From UBA5078 sp964538025 (GTDB lineage: Bacteria > Pseudomonadota > Gammaproteobacteria > Pseudomonadales > Pseudohongiellaceae): a DNA stretch of 64,000 bases. Within the stretch, counting starts at the first letter, position 1. Each line of letters starts with the position of its first letter. The DNA lies in the NCBI GenBank assembly GCA_964538025.1, contig CAZICZ010000005.1:186001-250000 (forward strand), written 5' to 3'. Of this stretch, positions 33,371 to 42,168 are shown piece by piece. Position numbers and translations under genes: made by a program. The notes under the pieces were generated by a model that made no database searches, was not told the origin of the DNA, and was given only the letters and a program-made list of their open reading frames with translations.

Positions 33371-33790
33371 CTATTGCTCGGCAATACATTCCGCGAAAGA
33401 GAAGGTGAGTTCGCCAATCTTCTGGCCATTCTCAAAGTGGTATTGATAGTTGATGGTGTCCACCATCTGCATGAGGGGCGCCAGCGTGGGACCGAAGCAC
33501 CAGGACATGAGGATGCTGGGCAGCACGGTGTCGAGGTTTTCCTGCGTGATGGGGTTGCCGTCCTTCACGACGTTTTCATACACCAGCTGAACGGTGTTGC
33601 CACCGGTGTCCTTGCAGCTCGTTTTCGTCCAGGTCGTGATGTTGTCCAGCTCCATGGGCAGGTCCGCATTGATCTCCACCATGGCGTCGTCGCATTCCTG
33701 CATGGAGTAGCCCCCGCCATTGCTTTGGGCAAGGCCCGCGACGGGAAACAGCAGCGCTGCCAGAGAAAGGGAGAGAGCCAATGTACGCAT
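33371..33790 (-). CDS. Small secreted protein, hypothetical
   Basis: I do not recognise the family. The 139-residue product has a signal peptide (LALSLSLAALLFPVAGLAQ) and a mixed soluble domain with four cysteines (MQECDD, TSCKD, SWCFG, AECIAEQ), which suggests two disulfides in the periplasm. The ATG at 33790 has GGAAG seven bases upstream; the longer frame to 33841 adds a polar leader and is rejected. It precedes the tetR gene on the same strand by 117 bases. Confidence 0.7.
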   Translation of the reverse strand: MRTLALSLSLAALLFPVAGLAQSNGGGYSMQECDDAMVEINADLPMELDNITTWTKTSCKDTGGNTVQLVYENVVKDGNPITQENLDTVLPSILMSWCFGPTLAPLMQMVDTINYQYHFENGQKIGELTFSFAECIAEQ

Positions 33791-33887
33791 AGAGAGTCTT
33801 CCTGCCATTAAAAAGTGAGGGCCCAATTCTGCCTGCTTCACGCGAAAATTGCACGGTGCGAGATACGCATGGCGCGTCCGGAAAAGC

Positions 33888-33924
33888 AGACGGGGGGCCG
33901 TCGCACTGCGCCAGCCCCCCGTCT
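33888..33924 (-). terminator. Intrinsic terminator of the TonB receptor gene
   Basis: The 11-base stem AGACGGGGGGC / GCCCCCCGTCT lies right after the receptor stop on the minus strand and is followed there by a short T-rich stretch (GCTTTTCC). Confidence 0.75.
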
Positions 33925-33939
33925 TTCGCTCATACCGTT

Positions 33940-36717
33940 CTAGATTTCGAAATCCAATGAAATATAGAACTGGCGGCCAAACGGATCATCCACGCGGCTT
34001 TCCAGCCCGCCCGCGACCGGTAGACGCTGGGCATCCCGGTCAAACAGGTTGGAAATCCCCACGGTGAGGTTGGAATCCGCATCAAAGGCATTGAAGCGGT
34101 AGGAGTAGCGTGCATCCACTTTGGTAATGGCGCGGATATACGCCGGCGCCGCATTCTCAAGCCCCAGTGTCAGCGTCGTTTCATCGAACTTGATGCGATC
34201 GGTGTACCGCACGGAGACGTTGGCGCTGTGATCCTGACGGAACCAGCCGATGCCCAGATTCGCCTTGAACTTGGCCAGCGGTGAAGCGAGACCGGTGTTG
34301 CCGTTCTGCAGCCCGATGCCGTCCACCACATTCGTGTACGGATCCAACTGGTAATCCCATCGGGTGTAGTAGTTGCCAGACAGGCTGGTGGTGAAGGTTC
34401 CCAGATCACCGATGTCGAAGCTGTAGCGCACGCGCAGGTCATAGACATCGACAAACTGAGACGACAGGTTGACCGGCCCGCGGTAGATGTCGGTCACCTG
34501 ACCGGTCGCGGCCTCCCGTGTAATCAACACGTTCGGGTTGGCGTTCATCCAGGCCAATGCGGCCTTCACCTGATTGGCGTCCTTGTTGTTGTAGGCACTG
34601 GCCGTCAGGTTGTTGGCCTGCAGGTAGCGGTTAAACTCGGCAGTGGTGATCTCGCGGGTGATCAGCGTAGAGATGCGATCGATGTATTCGATCTGCTGAT
34701 AATCCAGATCCACGCTGAGCCCCTCGATCGGACGCCAGCTAAAGCCGATGTTGCTGATGGTGGACTCCTCCGCACCAACCGCCGGGTTGCCGGAGGTACA
34801 GCTCTCCACCCCGTTCAGTGTCAGCCCGGTCGCCGGATCGATGCTGTTGTCGGTCACCTCCGTACAGGTTTCCTTCGCGAGCGGACGCAGCTGGCTGGCG
34901 CTGGGCGCCAGGAAGCTCTCGCCGTAACTGGCGCGCAAGGCCAGTGTCTCCAGCGGTTCCCAGATCAGGGAGTATTTGGGCTTGGTAGCGCTGAAACCGA
35001 TGGAGTAGAAATCCTCGGTACGGACGGCGGCCTTGAAGCCCACGTTGTCCAGAATCGGCACCTCCACTTCCGCAAAGGCGGCGCGCACACCCGAGTAGCG
35101 GTCCGCAATCACATCCAGCGGCGAGGTGATGTTGGAGTACAGGTCATCCCGTGCCTCGACGAGTGTGTCGCGGAACTCGAAGGTCTTCAGGTGACGCAGC
35201 TGTCCCCCTACGGCCGCCTTGACTGTGCCGTGAGGCAGGCTCATGACTTCGCCGTTGAAGACTACGTCAAAATATTTCAGACGTTCGTGGGTGTCACGGA
35301 ACTTGGTGGGAACATGCATCCAGTCCACCAGCGCCTGGCTGTTGCTGGTGATGCCTTCCTTGTACGCGGGTGATCGGGGATCGGAAGACGCAAAGGGATT
35401 GAACCATTCGTTCCCGCCAACGCCGCCCTTGCCGGCCAATGCCAGGGACATTCGGTTCAAGGAAATGCGCATGCCGTCATAGGTGCGGCGTGACTGCTGG
35501 TAGCCCACCCAGGCTTCGCCCACCCAGGTCGTGCCCTGGATTTCGAAGTTGCCCCCGAACTTGTAGGCATCGGCGTAGTAGTGGTACTCGGTGGAGTTGG
35601 TGCCATCGCCATTGAGGTGACTCGGCAGCGTGCCGCCCTTGCCAAACGGACGCCAGGCCAGCGGTCGCACGGCGGCACCGAACGGGTTGGCAGGATGATT
35701 GGCCGGGATAATCAGACGGTTCAGGTTTGGCGTCGCAGTAACAGCGCTGCTGGGGGAGCTGGTCAGAATGGAGTCACGGTAGTTGTGGCTCATCTGGAAC
35801 TCGAGATCCAGCCAATCCGTCACGTCATACGTGAAGTTGTTGAACATGGTATAGCCTTCCGCCTTACGGCCGAAGTCTTGCCATTCCCCAAAGCTCAGCA
35901 CACAGCGTGGCGAGGTTGTGGAGGTGTTGCGGTATCCACTGGGGAAGCTGAACTGTTGCGACAGGTCGTCAGCCCCCTGATTGAACGTGGCACAACCCGG
36001 GTCGACGCGGGAGGCGGCACTGGTCAGCGTCCGGTAGGTGCCCGGCCAGCCGGAGGTTGAATCCTGGTCTGCCACGGCCATGTACTTGGGACGCTCATAG
36101 GCCAGCATCGGCGTGCGATTGTTGTATTCAAACGCGCCCACCCAGTTGAGCCCGAAGCTGAACTTCTGCCCCGTCATGAATTCCAGCGTGGACTGCTCCA
36201 TGCTGCCTTCCTGGTCGCGCTTGTAGTAGCTGCGTGCCTTGAAGCCCTCGTATTCCTTGTAGGGAATCAGGTTGGCCACCCCGGCGACCGCATCCGATCC
36301 GTACAGGGCAGCACCCCCATCGGTGACGATTTCGACGGAACGCTGTGCGATGCTCGGCAGCAGTGCCGCCACCGCAGATTCGTTGACGGCGCGACGACCG
36401 TCCATCAGGGTTAATGTACTCTCCGTTCCTAAACCGCGCAGATTGAAGCGCGCGGAGTTGGAATCCTGTTGACCGTCCTGCGTATCGAGCAGGTTGGCCA
36501 CCGTGTCAATGTTCTCCATGTAGGGAAGATCGCGCAGATACTCGCCGAGGTTGGCAGACCCGGATTGCCACAGATCATCCTGAGAGATCGTTGTGACGGG
36601 AGAGGAATTGGTGAACTGGCTATTGCGGATATAGGACCCCGTGACCACCACCTCTTCCACATCGGTTTCTTCCGTGGTGGCCTGCTGCGCCAAGCAAAAA
36701 CCGAGGGGCAGGGACAC
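33940..36717 (-). CDS. TonB-dependent outer-membrane receptor, possible 5' frameshift
   Basis: The 925-residue frame has the plug motif DVEEVVVTGSYIRNSQF, the segment RGLGTESTLTLMDGRRAVNE, VEIVTDGGAALYGSDAVAGVANLIPY, and a long beta-barrel ending in FYISLDFEI. The open frame begins at a GTG (36717), giving only VSLPLGFCLAQQ before the mature start, too short for a signal peptide. About 30 bases upstream, in another frame, a strong GGAG and ATG start MKRRSTNARR, a fitting basic leader. One base lost or gained between 36700 and 36745 would join them. The substrate is unknown. The beta-helix protein gene lies upstream on the same strand. Confidence 0.85.
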   Translation of the reverse strand: MSLPLGFCLAQQATTEETDVEEVVVTGSYIRNSQFTNSSPVTTISQDDLWQSGSANLGEYLRDLPYMENIDTVANLLDTQDGQQDSNSARFNLRGLGTESTLTLMDGRRAVNESAVAALLPSIAQRSVEIVTDGGAALYGSDAVAGVANLIPYKEYEGFKARSYYKRDQEGSMEQSTLEFMTGQKFSFGLNWVGAFEYNNRTPMLAYERPKYMAVADQDSTSGWPGTYRTLTSAASRVDPGCATFNQGADDLSQQFSFPSGYRNTSTTSPRCVLSFGEWQDFGRKAEGYTMFNNFTYDVTDWLDLEFQMSHNYRDSILTSSPSSAVTATPNLNRLIIPANHPANPFGAAVRPLAWRPFGKGGTLPSHLNGDGTNSTEYHYYADAYKFGGNFEIQGTTWVGEAWVGYQQSRRTYDGMRISLNRMSLALAGKGGVGGNEWFNPFASSDPRSPAYKEGITSNSQALVDWMHVPTKFRDTHERLKYFDVVFNGEVMSLPHGTVKAAVGGQLRHLKTFEFRDTLVEARDDLYSNITSPLDVIADRYSGVRAAFAEVEVPILDNVGFKAAVRTEDFYSIGFSATKPKYSLIWEPLETLALRASYGESFLAPSASQLRPLAKETCTEVTDNSIDPATGLTLNGVESCTSGNPAVGAEESTISNIGFSWRPIEGLSVDLDYQQIEYIDRISTLITREITTAEFNRYLQANNLTASAYNNKDANQVKAALAWMNANPNVLITREAATGQVTDIYRGPVNLSSQFVDVYDLRVRYSFDIGDLGTFTTSLSGNYYTRWDYQLDPYTNVVDGIGLQNGNTGLASPLAKFKANLGIGWFRQDHSANVSVRYTDRIKFDETTLTLGLENAAPAYIRAITKVDARYSYRFNAFDADSNLTVGISNLFDRDAQRLPVAGGLESRVDDPFGRQFYISLDFEI

Positions 36718-36908
36718 GTCTCGCGTTCGTGGAACGTCGCTTCATAGAAATCTCCGTGATTGTCATTTTTATTATGCGCGGTGAACTGCCGTCTTCCCTG
36801 ACTCAACCGCCGTGCCTGCGCAAGCGCGGAAAAAAGGCGAGCGAATCTCCTTTGTCACACTCCCGTTCAGGTAAGGCCAATCTGTCTCAATTCCGGAGAA
36901 AGGAGAAT

Positions 36909-37004
36909 ATGAAGGGGCACCGATTGTCTCGCGCTGATTGCCGCTGGTCGCAAAATTGCCCACTTTCGTCGGCATGGGAGAGCGAGCATTTGCTCGCTTT
37001 TTGA
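36909..37004 (+). CDS. Possible 31-residue small ORF ending in a terminator
   Basis: ATG at 36909 is preceded by GGAGAAAGGAG, an excellent ribosome site. The 31-residue product starts MKGHRLSRADCRW and has no clear membrane segment. Its last codons and stop overlap a terminator hairpin. It may be a small protein, a leader peptide or the tail of an sRNA; no family is recognised. Confidence 0.3.
   Translation: MKGHRLSRADCRWSQNCPLSSAWESEHLLAF
36981..37002 (+). terminator. Intrinsic terminator without an annotated upstream gene
   Basis: The stem AGCGAGC / GCTCGCT with a four-base loop is followed by five T on the plus strand, where no large gene precedes it. It suggests a short plus-strand transcript. 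Confidence 0.65.
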
Positions 37005-37234
37005 TCAGCCCACTTCAGGGAATGATCAGGGGCGGTCTCCCTACCCCTGACAGAGAAAAGGCGCCACCGGAGGGCCTGCGTTTGATCCACCTGATGCAAT
37101 GCGCAGGCCGGCTAACAGAGTAGCCAGTCCCCTGCCCGCCACCTCGACGCGTTTGTCGCCAACACCCTGTGCGATGCCCGAGGACACCTCAATGAACAAG
37201 GCCACGATCAACAGACTCACACCGCGTTCTATTT

Positions 37235-39265
37235 TTACTCCCGAGGTCCGTATACCGGAAGATCATCGCCAAATTCCAGTGCTCCCAGATCGGGGGCGCG
37301 ACCATTGAAACCATCCGTGACATTCGGAATGGGCGTTCCTTTATCGATGGCAGCGCTGCCACGACGTAAACGATAATCCTGCGCCCTTCCATCGTGCACC
37401 TGCTGCACTGTCGCCACGTCCTGTGCGTCGAGCTGGGTGACATTCATGAAGTCACTGTAATCCACCAACACGCTGTTGCGGTCATTGCCCGTCGCCGCAG
37501 CGTAAGCTTCCAGCGTGGCATAGGCATGCCGCTCCGCTGTCTGCGTCACGCCATCGATCAACGTCATCGCACCTGCCGGAGCATTCCAATGGAAGGAGTA
37601 CTCGGCACCCGGGTTCGGGCGGAAGCCGTTGAAATCACTGCTGCTGTACCCCGTGTTGGTGGTGACCGTAAAAATGGCCGGCACGTAGTTTTGTCCCAGA
37701 ATCACATTGTTGCGCCAGTGCATGTTGGCGGAAGAACCATTGACGGATTCCGTGAAAATGGAATTGTTGTAATACAGCACGCCGGGCGCACCACTTGTCA
37801 TGCGCGTGGCGCCGCCGGGCGCGTGGTAGACGATATTGCGGATCCAGTAAATCGGACCGCCGCCCGTGGGCTGATTCGACAGGGGGTGCGACGCGGAGTT
37901 CACCAGCAGGTTACGCATCACGCGCACGTTGTGCAGGCTGCCGTCGATCTCGATGGCGTTGTCGTGGAAATTCGAGAGGTAATTGTTGTAGAAATCGATC
38001 GCGACCGGCCGCCGGTCCCAAAACTCCCGCGTCGGGTATTGTGGTCCCTCGATGGCATGGGAGCCGTCGGGATTGCCGTAGGTCTCGACATCGATACCGT
38101 CGTGAAAATCCTGGATATGGTTATAGGCCACCACGTGCCCCGGCCCGTAGAGGCGTACCGCCGTGTAGGACGCCATCACCGGCGGGAAGGTCTGGCCATC
38201 CACACCGCCGAATTGCTGCCAGAACTCGCCCACCCAGCCGATGACGTGGTGGGGGTCGTTACGGCCGATGAAGGTGTTGTCGAGAATGGTGAAATCGCTG
38301 GAGCCTGACCAGTTACTCCAGATGCCGATGCCGACGTTTTCAAAGCGGGATTTTTTAACAGTCAGCCCCTTGGAGCCGGCGATGAACTGGGTGCCCGCCC
38401 AGATGGCAATGTCCGTATTGCGGAAGGTGATGCCTTCGAAATAATTGTAGTCCGCCGCCTTCACATTGATCAGGTTGAACGCGCCCCGACCGTCGATGAT
38501 GACCTCTCCGTCACCGGCCGCCTTGATGACAATCGGCCGCTCGGCGGTGCCATCCGCAGTCAGGTAATAGGTGCCTTCGAAGGTCGTGGTGGCGTTGTAG
38601 CGGGTGTTGTTGGCGTAAAACTCGTAAAAGTACTGATACAGCCCGGCATGCATCAGGATGACATCGCCCGGCTTGACGCGCGGTCGCCCGCCCGGCGCCG
38701 TGTCGCCCGCCCCACAGCGGTAATTGTAGGCACACATCAGGCCCGAGAACGACGGTTCCTCCCGCGGGCCGGTATAGGTGACCGGGTAGACATGGTAGAC
38801 CTTGCCACCTTCGGCCGGCATTGGCTCGGCGCGCGTGCTCACTGTCACCGTGTGCGTGACGGGGGTGTTCTGTCCGCTGACACCGTCGGGATCACTCAGC
38901 TCAAACCGGGCCTCGTAGGCGGTGGCCGGTTCGAGATCGAGAATGCTGCCAGCGAACATGTTGGGTGCCACCATGTCCCAGATATTCTCCTGATACGTGC
39001 GCTCACCATTCAGACGCAGCAGCGGCATGCCTTCCTGCCAGTCCCGTGCGCCGACCTTGCGATAGGAAACGGTCACCTGCGCATTGCGATTGCTGTCACC
39101 TTCGATATGCCATTCAAACCCCAGATTGATCAGGGTGGGATTCTCGATGAAAAACTCGCCGGGAGTCACTTGGGGACTGCCCTGTGCGCTTGCCGTCAGT
39201 GGCAACAAGCCGAATAAAAGAAGAGTCAGCCACTGGCCGGTGCGGGGAAAAGAGGAACGGGACAT
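37235..39265 (-). CDS. Secreted right-handed parallel beta-helix protein
   Basis: The 676-residue protein has a signal peptide (WLTLLLFGLLPLTASAQ), an N-terminal fibronectin-like part (FEWHIEGDSNRNAQVTVSYR) and then a right-handed parallel beta-helix with many short turns, for example FEGITFRNTDIAIWAG, VKKSRFENVGIGIWSN and FTILDNTFIGRND. Such proteins are often polysaccharide lyases or hydrolases; I see no decisive catalytic set. The ATG at 39265 has AAGGAG six bases upstream, while the ATG at 39589 would add 108 non-signal residues. A TonB receptor gene follows, which could point to polysaccharide uptake, but no glycosidase is nearby. Confidence 0.82.
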   Translation of the reverse strand: MSRSSFPRTGQWLTLLLFGLLPLTASAQGSPQVTPGEFFIENPTLINLGFEWHIEGDSNRNAQVTVSYRKVGARDWQEGMPLLRLNGERTYQENIWDMVAPNMFAGSILDLEPATAYEARFELSDPDGVSGQNTPVTHTVTVSTRAEPMPAEGGKVYHVYPVTYTGPREEPSFSGLMCAYNYRCGAGDTAPGGRPRVKPGDVILMHAGLYQYFYEFYANNTRYNATTTFEGTYYLTADGTAERPIVIKAAGDGEVIIDGRGAFNLINVKAADYNYFEGITFRNTDIAIWAGTQFIAGSKGLTVKKSRFENVGIGIWSNWSGSSDFTILDNTFIGRNDPHHVIGWVGEFWQQFGGVDGQTFPPVMASYTAVRLYGPGHVVAYNHIQDFHDGIDVETYGNPDGSHAIEGPQYPTREFWDRRPVAIDFYNNYLSNFHDNAIEIDGSLHNVRVMRNLLVNSASHPLSNQPTGGGPIYWIRNIVYHAPGGATRMTSGAPGVLYYNNSIFTESVNGSSANMHWRNNVILGQNYVPAIFTVTTNTGYSSSDFNGFRPNPGAEYSFHWNAPAGAMTLIDGVTQTAERHAYATLEAYAAATGNDRNSVLVDYSDFMNVTQLDAQDVATVQQVHDGRAQDYRLRRGSAAIDKGTPIPNVTDGFNGRAPDLGALEFGDDLPVYGPRE

Positions 39266-39371
39266 CGCGTGCTCCTTGCTTGTTATTGTGGGATGCGGTG
39301 GCGGCAAGTAAGCCATGCCGCCGGGCGTTGGGCAAGGCGTTTGCGGCGAGTGGAGCCCCCCCGCTTTGCAC

Positions 39372-39401
39372 ATGACGCACTTGCCAAGGCGTGTGTACAA
39401 T
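39372..39401 (+). promoter_or_regulatory. Candidate sigma-70 promoter
   Basis: ATGACG and TACAAT are separated by 18 bases, 36 bases before the ATG of the secreted esterase. Confidence 0.45.
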
Positions 39402-39437
39402 CCTCGCACCTTTTTACCCGCCAAAGGAGAATCTGGC

Positions 39438-40427
39438 ATGAGCACGTCCCGTCTTCTCTTCACCCTGTGCAGCGTCCTGTGGTTTCTGACGCCGACCGCC
39501 TCTCTGGCCCAGTCTGCGCCCACACTGCTGGGGGGCACTTGTTCGGCGGGGCCTTCCGCGCCCGTGTCGGAACCCTTGACGGAACGCACTTATGTCCTGG
39601 ATTTCCCCTGTGACTACCGGGCGGGCGAAGACGTGACCGTGATACTCAATCTGCACGGCGCAGGGTCCAACGAACGCTATCAGCGTGCCTATTTTCCGGC
39701 GTTCGAAGTAAAGGAGAAGTACCGCTTGGTCATTGCCACGCCGCACTCGCCCGCCCGACGCTGGCGCGAGGAGGACGACGAATACCTGCAGCACATCACC
39801 GATGCCCTGATCGCCGCCGTTGGGCCCGAGCATGTGAAGGCCTTCTGGCTGATGGGACATTCGCAGGGCGGTGCCACCTCGCGACGTTTGATCTGCACGC
39901 CATTTTTTGCAGACAAGGTGGACGGCTTTGTCAGCCTCTCCGGCGGTCGCCTCGGCGGTGCGCCGGCGCGTGATCCCGGGGCGGGACGTCCCGTGCAGGC
40001 AGGGGCAACGCCTCCGGCAGCGCCAACAAGCCCTGCCGTCAGCGCGTCCGCTCCTGCCGCAGATCCCGACTGCGCCTTTTCCCACATCTACGCCACAGGC
40101 CAGCACGAAATCGTGACACTGCCCCCCACCTCCACCTGGGCGCAGAAACTGCAGTGCAGCGAACGCGTCTCACGGGAGGTTGTCGTCGACGACGAGGCTG
40201 GCAGAACCCACGACAGTGGCAACCAGAACCCCGGCACCCGACAGTGGGGGTTGCTCCCCCGTCCGGGCAGCGCACAGGTCTTCGAGTACCAGGGCTGTGG
40301 TGACGGCCGCGTCGTTGCCGATATCGTGCGCCTGGACAAAGGACACACCGAGGGACTGGAGCCGCGGATTATGGAACACATCGTAAAGCTGATGACGAAG
40401 GCCGCAGGGGGTAAGATTGCGCACTAA
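39438..40427 (+). CDS. Secreted alpha/beta hydrolase (PHB-depolymerase/esterase-like)
   Basis: The 329-residue protein has a signal peptide (SVLWFLTPTASLAQS) and the fold of LpqC/poly(3-hydroxybutyrate) depolymerase-type esterases: LNLHGAGSNERYQ as oxyanion region, GHSQGGATSR as nucleophile elbow and a final KGHTEGLEP with the catalytic His. A Pro/Ala-rich stretch (about 180-215) inserts a flexible linker in the middle. It likely cleaves an ester outside the cytoplasm. AAAGGAG lies ahead of the ATG; the 5' extension to 39315 is ignored. Confidence 0.82.
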   Translation: MSTSRLLFTLCSVLWFLTPTASLAQSAPTLLGGTCSAGPSAPVSEPLTERTYVLDFPCDYRAGEDVTVILNLHGAGSNERYQRAYFPAFEVKEKYRLVIATPHSPARRWREEDDEYLQHITDALIAAVGPEHVKAFWLMGHSQGGATSRRLICTPFFADKVDGFVSLSGGRLGGAPARDPGAGRPVQAGATPPAAPTSPAVSASAPAADPDCAFSHIYATGQHEIVTLPPTSTWAQKLQCSERVSREVVVDDEAGRTHDSGNQNPGTRQWGLLPRPGSAQVFEYQGCGDGRVVADIVRLDKGHTEGLEPRIMEHIVKLMTKAAGGKIAH

Positions 40428-40520
40428 CACAAATGCCGGATCGGATTGACTTGGCGCAATGACGTGTCGATATTACCCTGCGAGAATTCGCCCACCAAAA
40501 ATCATGATAAGGAAACACTG

Positions 40521-41111
40521 ATGAGACTACACCGACCCCTCGCTGTTGCCCTGCTCGCGCTGTGCGCAAGCACACCGCTGCTCGCCCAAACCAATGAAGA
40601 GATGATCGCGCAGGCGATTCGCCCGCTGCCGGATGACCTCAAAGAAGGTGCGACTGTCTATCGTTATGACCCAGCGACAGGCGAGCGCATCGTCCTGCGT
40701 CAGGGAAATAATCAGGTGGAATGCCGTCCAAAGGACGAGGAAGGGTTTACCCGTTGCTCTCCTACGGCGAATGCCTCACGCAGCGACTTGAGCGCGCGTC
40801 TGCGGGCACAGGGACTTTCCGACGAGGAGGTCAACGCAGCACTGGCGGATGCGGAGCAGAAGGGACTGATCAATCCCCGTATATTTGGCGCGCTGAGTTA
40901 CCGTCTCTACGACGAGCCAGACCGCATCCAGTTGCTGTGGATCGTGTCCGTGCCCAATGCCACTCCGGAACAACTCGGCATGCCCACCGGGGCCCAGCGC
41001 AGCAATGCGATCGCCGGCCATGGCACTCCCTGGATGATGGAGCCCGGCACTCCCGGCGCCCATCTGATGATCCCGATCAACGGCACGCCGCTGTCCAACA
41101 AACCGCAATAA
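40521..41111 (+). CDS. Secreted protein, hypothetical
   Basis: I do not recognise the family. The 196-residue product starts with a signal peptide (PLAVALLALCASTPLLAQ), then a domain beginning EEMIAQAIRPLPDDLKEGATVYRYD, two cysteines in VECRPKDEEGFTRCSP, a short helical repeat (LRAQGLSDEEVNAALADAEQKGLI) and a strand-rich C-terminus. AAGGA at good spacing precedes the ATG at 40521. The protein is probably periplasmic. Nothing in its surroundings suggests a task. Confidence 0.7.
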   Translation: MRLHRPLAVALLALCASTPLLAQTNEEMIAQAIRPLPDDLKEGATVYRYDPATGERIVLRQGNNQVECRPKDEEGFTRCSPTANASRSDLSARLRAQGLSDEEVNAALADAEQKGLINPRIFGALSYRLYDEPDRIQLLWIVSVPNATPEQLGMPTGAQRSNAIAGHGTPWMMEPGTPGAHLMIPINGTPLSNKPQ

Positions 41112-41115
41112 GCCT

Positions 41116-41526
41116 TTACGCCGAACAGATCAGCCCGCGCGCCTGCAGATGCAACGCAGTCGTGCCGGGCGCCTCCGGCAGCGTGACCCAGCGGGTCTCC
41201 TGCATCACATACGCATTACTTCCCGAGCGGGCCAATGCCACGCGAAACTCCCGAATCAACGCGTCCAGTGCTTCCTGAGCACTGCCCGCTGCCGGGCCTT
41301 CCAGACGCAATGTGCCCGTATCGGCACACTCGGCAAGGGATACCAGGGACGCCGCTACTGAAGCCGGCACCAGTTCGGCACCGACGGCTTCGTAAAAGTT
41401 CTCCTCGGTGAGCTCAATGGGGTCGAGACTGCCCGAGGGCGTCGGTACCTGAGGGCTGGTGCAGGCGACCAGAAGCACGGGAGCGAGCGCGGCGATGAAC
41501 CGAAATAATTGATCATTCGTAGGCAT
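41116..41526 (-). CDS. Small lipoprotein, hypothetical
   Basis: The 136-residue product has a lipoprotein signal (FIAALAPVLLVACTS, lipobox LVAC), then a small alpha/beta domain with two further cysteines (ECADTG and LICSA). I do not assign it to a family. It is convergent with the preceding secreted protein and divergent from the SnoaL-like gene. The start at 41526 is chosen for the lipobox; the frame is open to 41706 but that would overlap the divergent gene. Confidence 0.65.
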   Translation of the reverse strand: MPTNDQLFRFIAALAPVLLVACTSPQVPTPSGSLDPIELTEENFYEAVGAELVPASVAASLVSLAECADTGTLRLEGPAAGSAQEALDALIREFRVALARSGSNAYVMQETRWVTLPEAPGTTALHLQARGLICSA

Positions 41527-41641
41527 GTGAAACAGATTTCCTTTGCGAGGTTGTGGGCCCATTCTACACGGCCAGGCCTTGGCAGGGAGATGATCAGAAT
41601 CAAGCAAGCCGTATGACGGCAAAGCGCACAGGAGAAATTCA

Positions 41642-42019
41642 ATGTCACCCAGCACCCTCGCCCGCACCCTTTTTGATGCCATCGCACACGGTGATGAGGA
41701 GGCCATGAGGTCAGTCTGTGCTTCCTCGCTGGAGGTCCGGCAGAACAGTGCACCGCCGGCGACACTGGACTGGCTTGTGCTGTATGCCAGAACCGTGCGC
41801 TCGGTAATGCCAGACCTGCGCTACGAGCAGATCCTCTGTCAGGACTTGCCCAACGGTTTTGTCGAGGAACACAGCGTCTGCGGCACCCTGCCGGATGGAA
41901 GCCTCTTCTCGGTCAGGGCGTGCGTAGTTGGAGACGTGTCCCAGGGGCGTATCACCCGCCTGCGGGAGTACGCGGACTCCGCTGCAGCAGCCGGCCTGGC
42001 GCGGGCGCTAGGTCGCTGA
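41642..42019 (+). CDS. SnoaL/NTF2-like protein
   Basis: The 125-residue cytoplasmic protein has the cone-shaped alpha+beta NTF2-like fold: TLARTLFDAIAHGDEEAMRSVCASSLEVRQN at the start, a central helix, then strands ending in GRITRLREYADSAAAAGLARAL. The final RITRLREYAD segment is typical of SnoaL-like proteins, which may be enzymes on small molecules or simple binders. AGGAG lies seven bases before the ATG. It is preceded by a divergent lipoprotein gene. Confidence 0.82.
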   Translation: MSPSTLARTLFDAIAHGDEEAMRSVCASSLEVRQNSAPPATLDWLVLYARTVRSVMPDLRYEQILCQDLPNGFVEEHSVCGTLPDGSLFSVRACVVGDVSQGRITRLREYADSAAAAGLARALGR

Positions 42020-42097
42020 GGCTCCGGCGGTGATTTCACCCTATTGTTGGCAAAACTCGCCATATCTGCGCCTTCAAAAAGTCATTTTATTGTTTTA

Positions 42098-42131
42098 AAT
42101 CAGCATATTAAAGACTGGCACAGAGTCTGCA
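42098..42131 (+). promoter_or_regulatory. Candidate sigma-54 promoter with IHF site
   Basis: TGGCACAGAGTCTGCA (42116-42131) matches the sigma-54 consensus at all but one specified position, with exactly ten bases between the invariant GG and GC. AATCAGCATATTA (42098-42110) matches the IHF consensus WATCARNNNNTTR completely. The pair lies ahead of the small membrane protein gene at 42169. Confidence 0.6.
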
Positions 42132-42168
42132 TTCTTCTGCGTGTCAAACACACTATTTGGAGGCTGTG

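Larger units (their letters stand above)
36718..37234. other. Long intergenic region
   Basis: The 517-base gap between two minus-strand genes holds the proposed true start of the TonB receptor (ATG at 36746 on the minus strand), a plus-strand 31-codon frame with a strong ribosome site, and an intrinsic terminator. The right part (37005-37234) shows nothing recognisable. Confidence 0.4.

Noticed and set aside
37394..38308. 304-residue plus-strand frame inside the beta-helix gene
   Set aside because: It overlaps a well-supported minus-strand gene with signal peptide and ribosome site.
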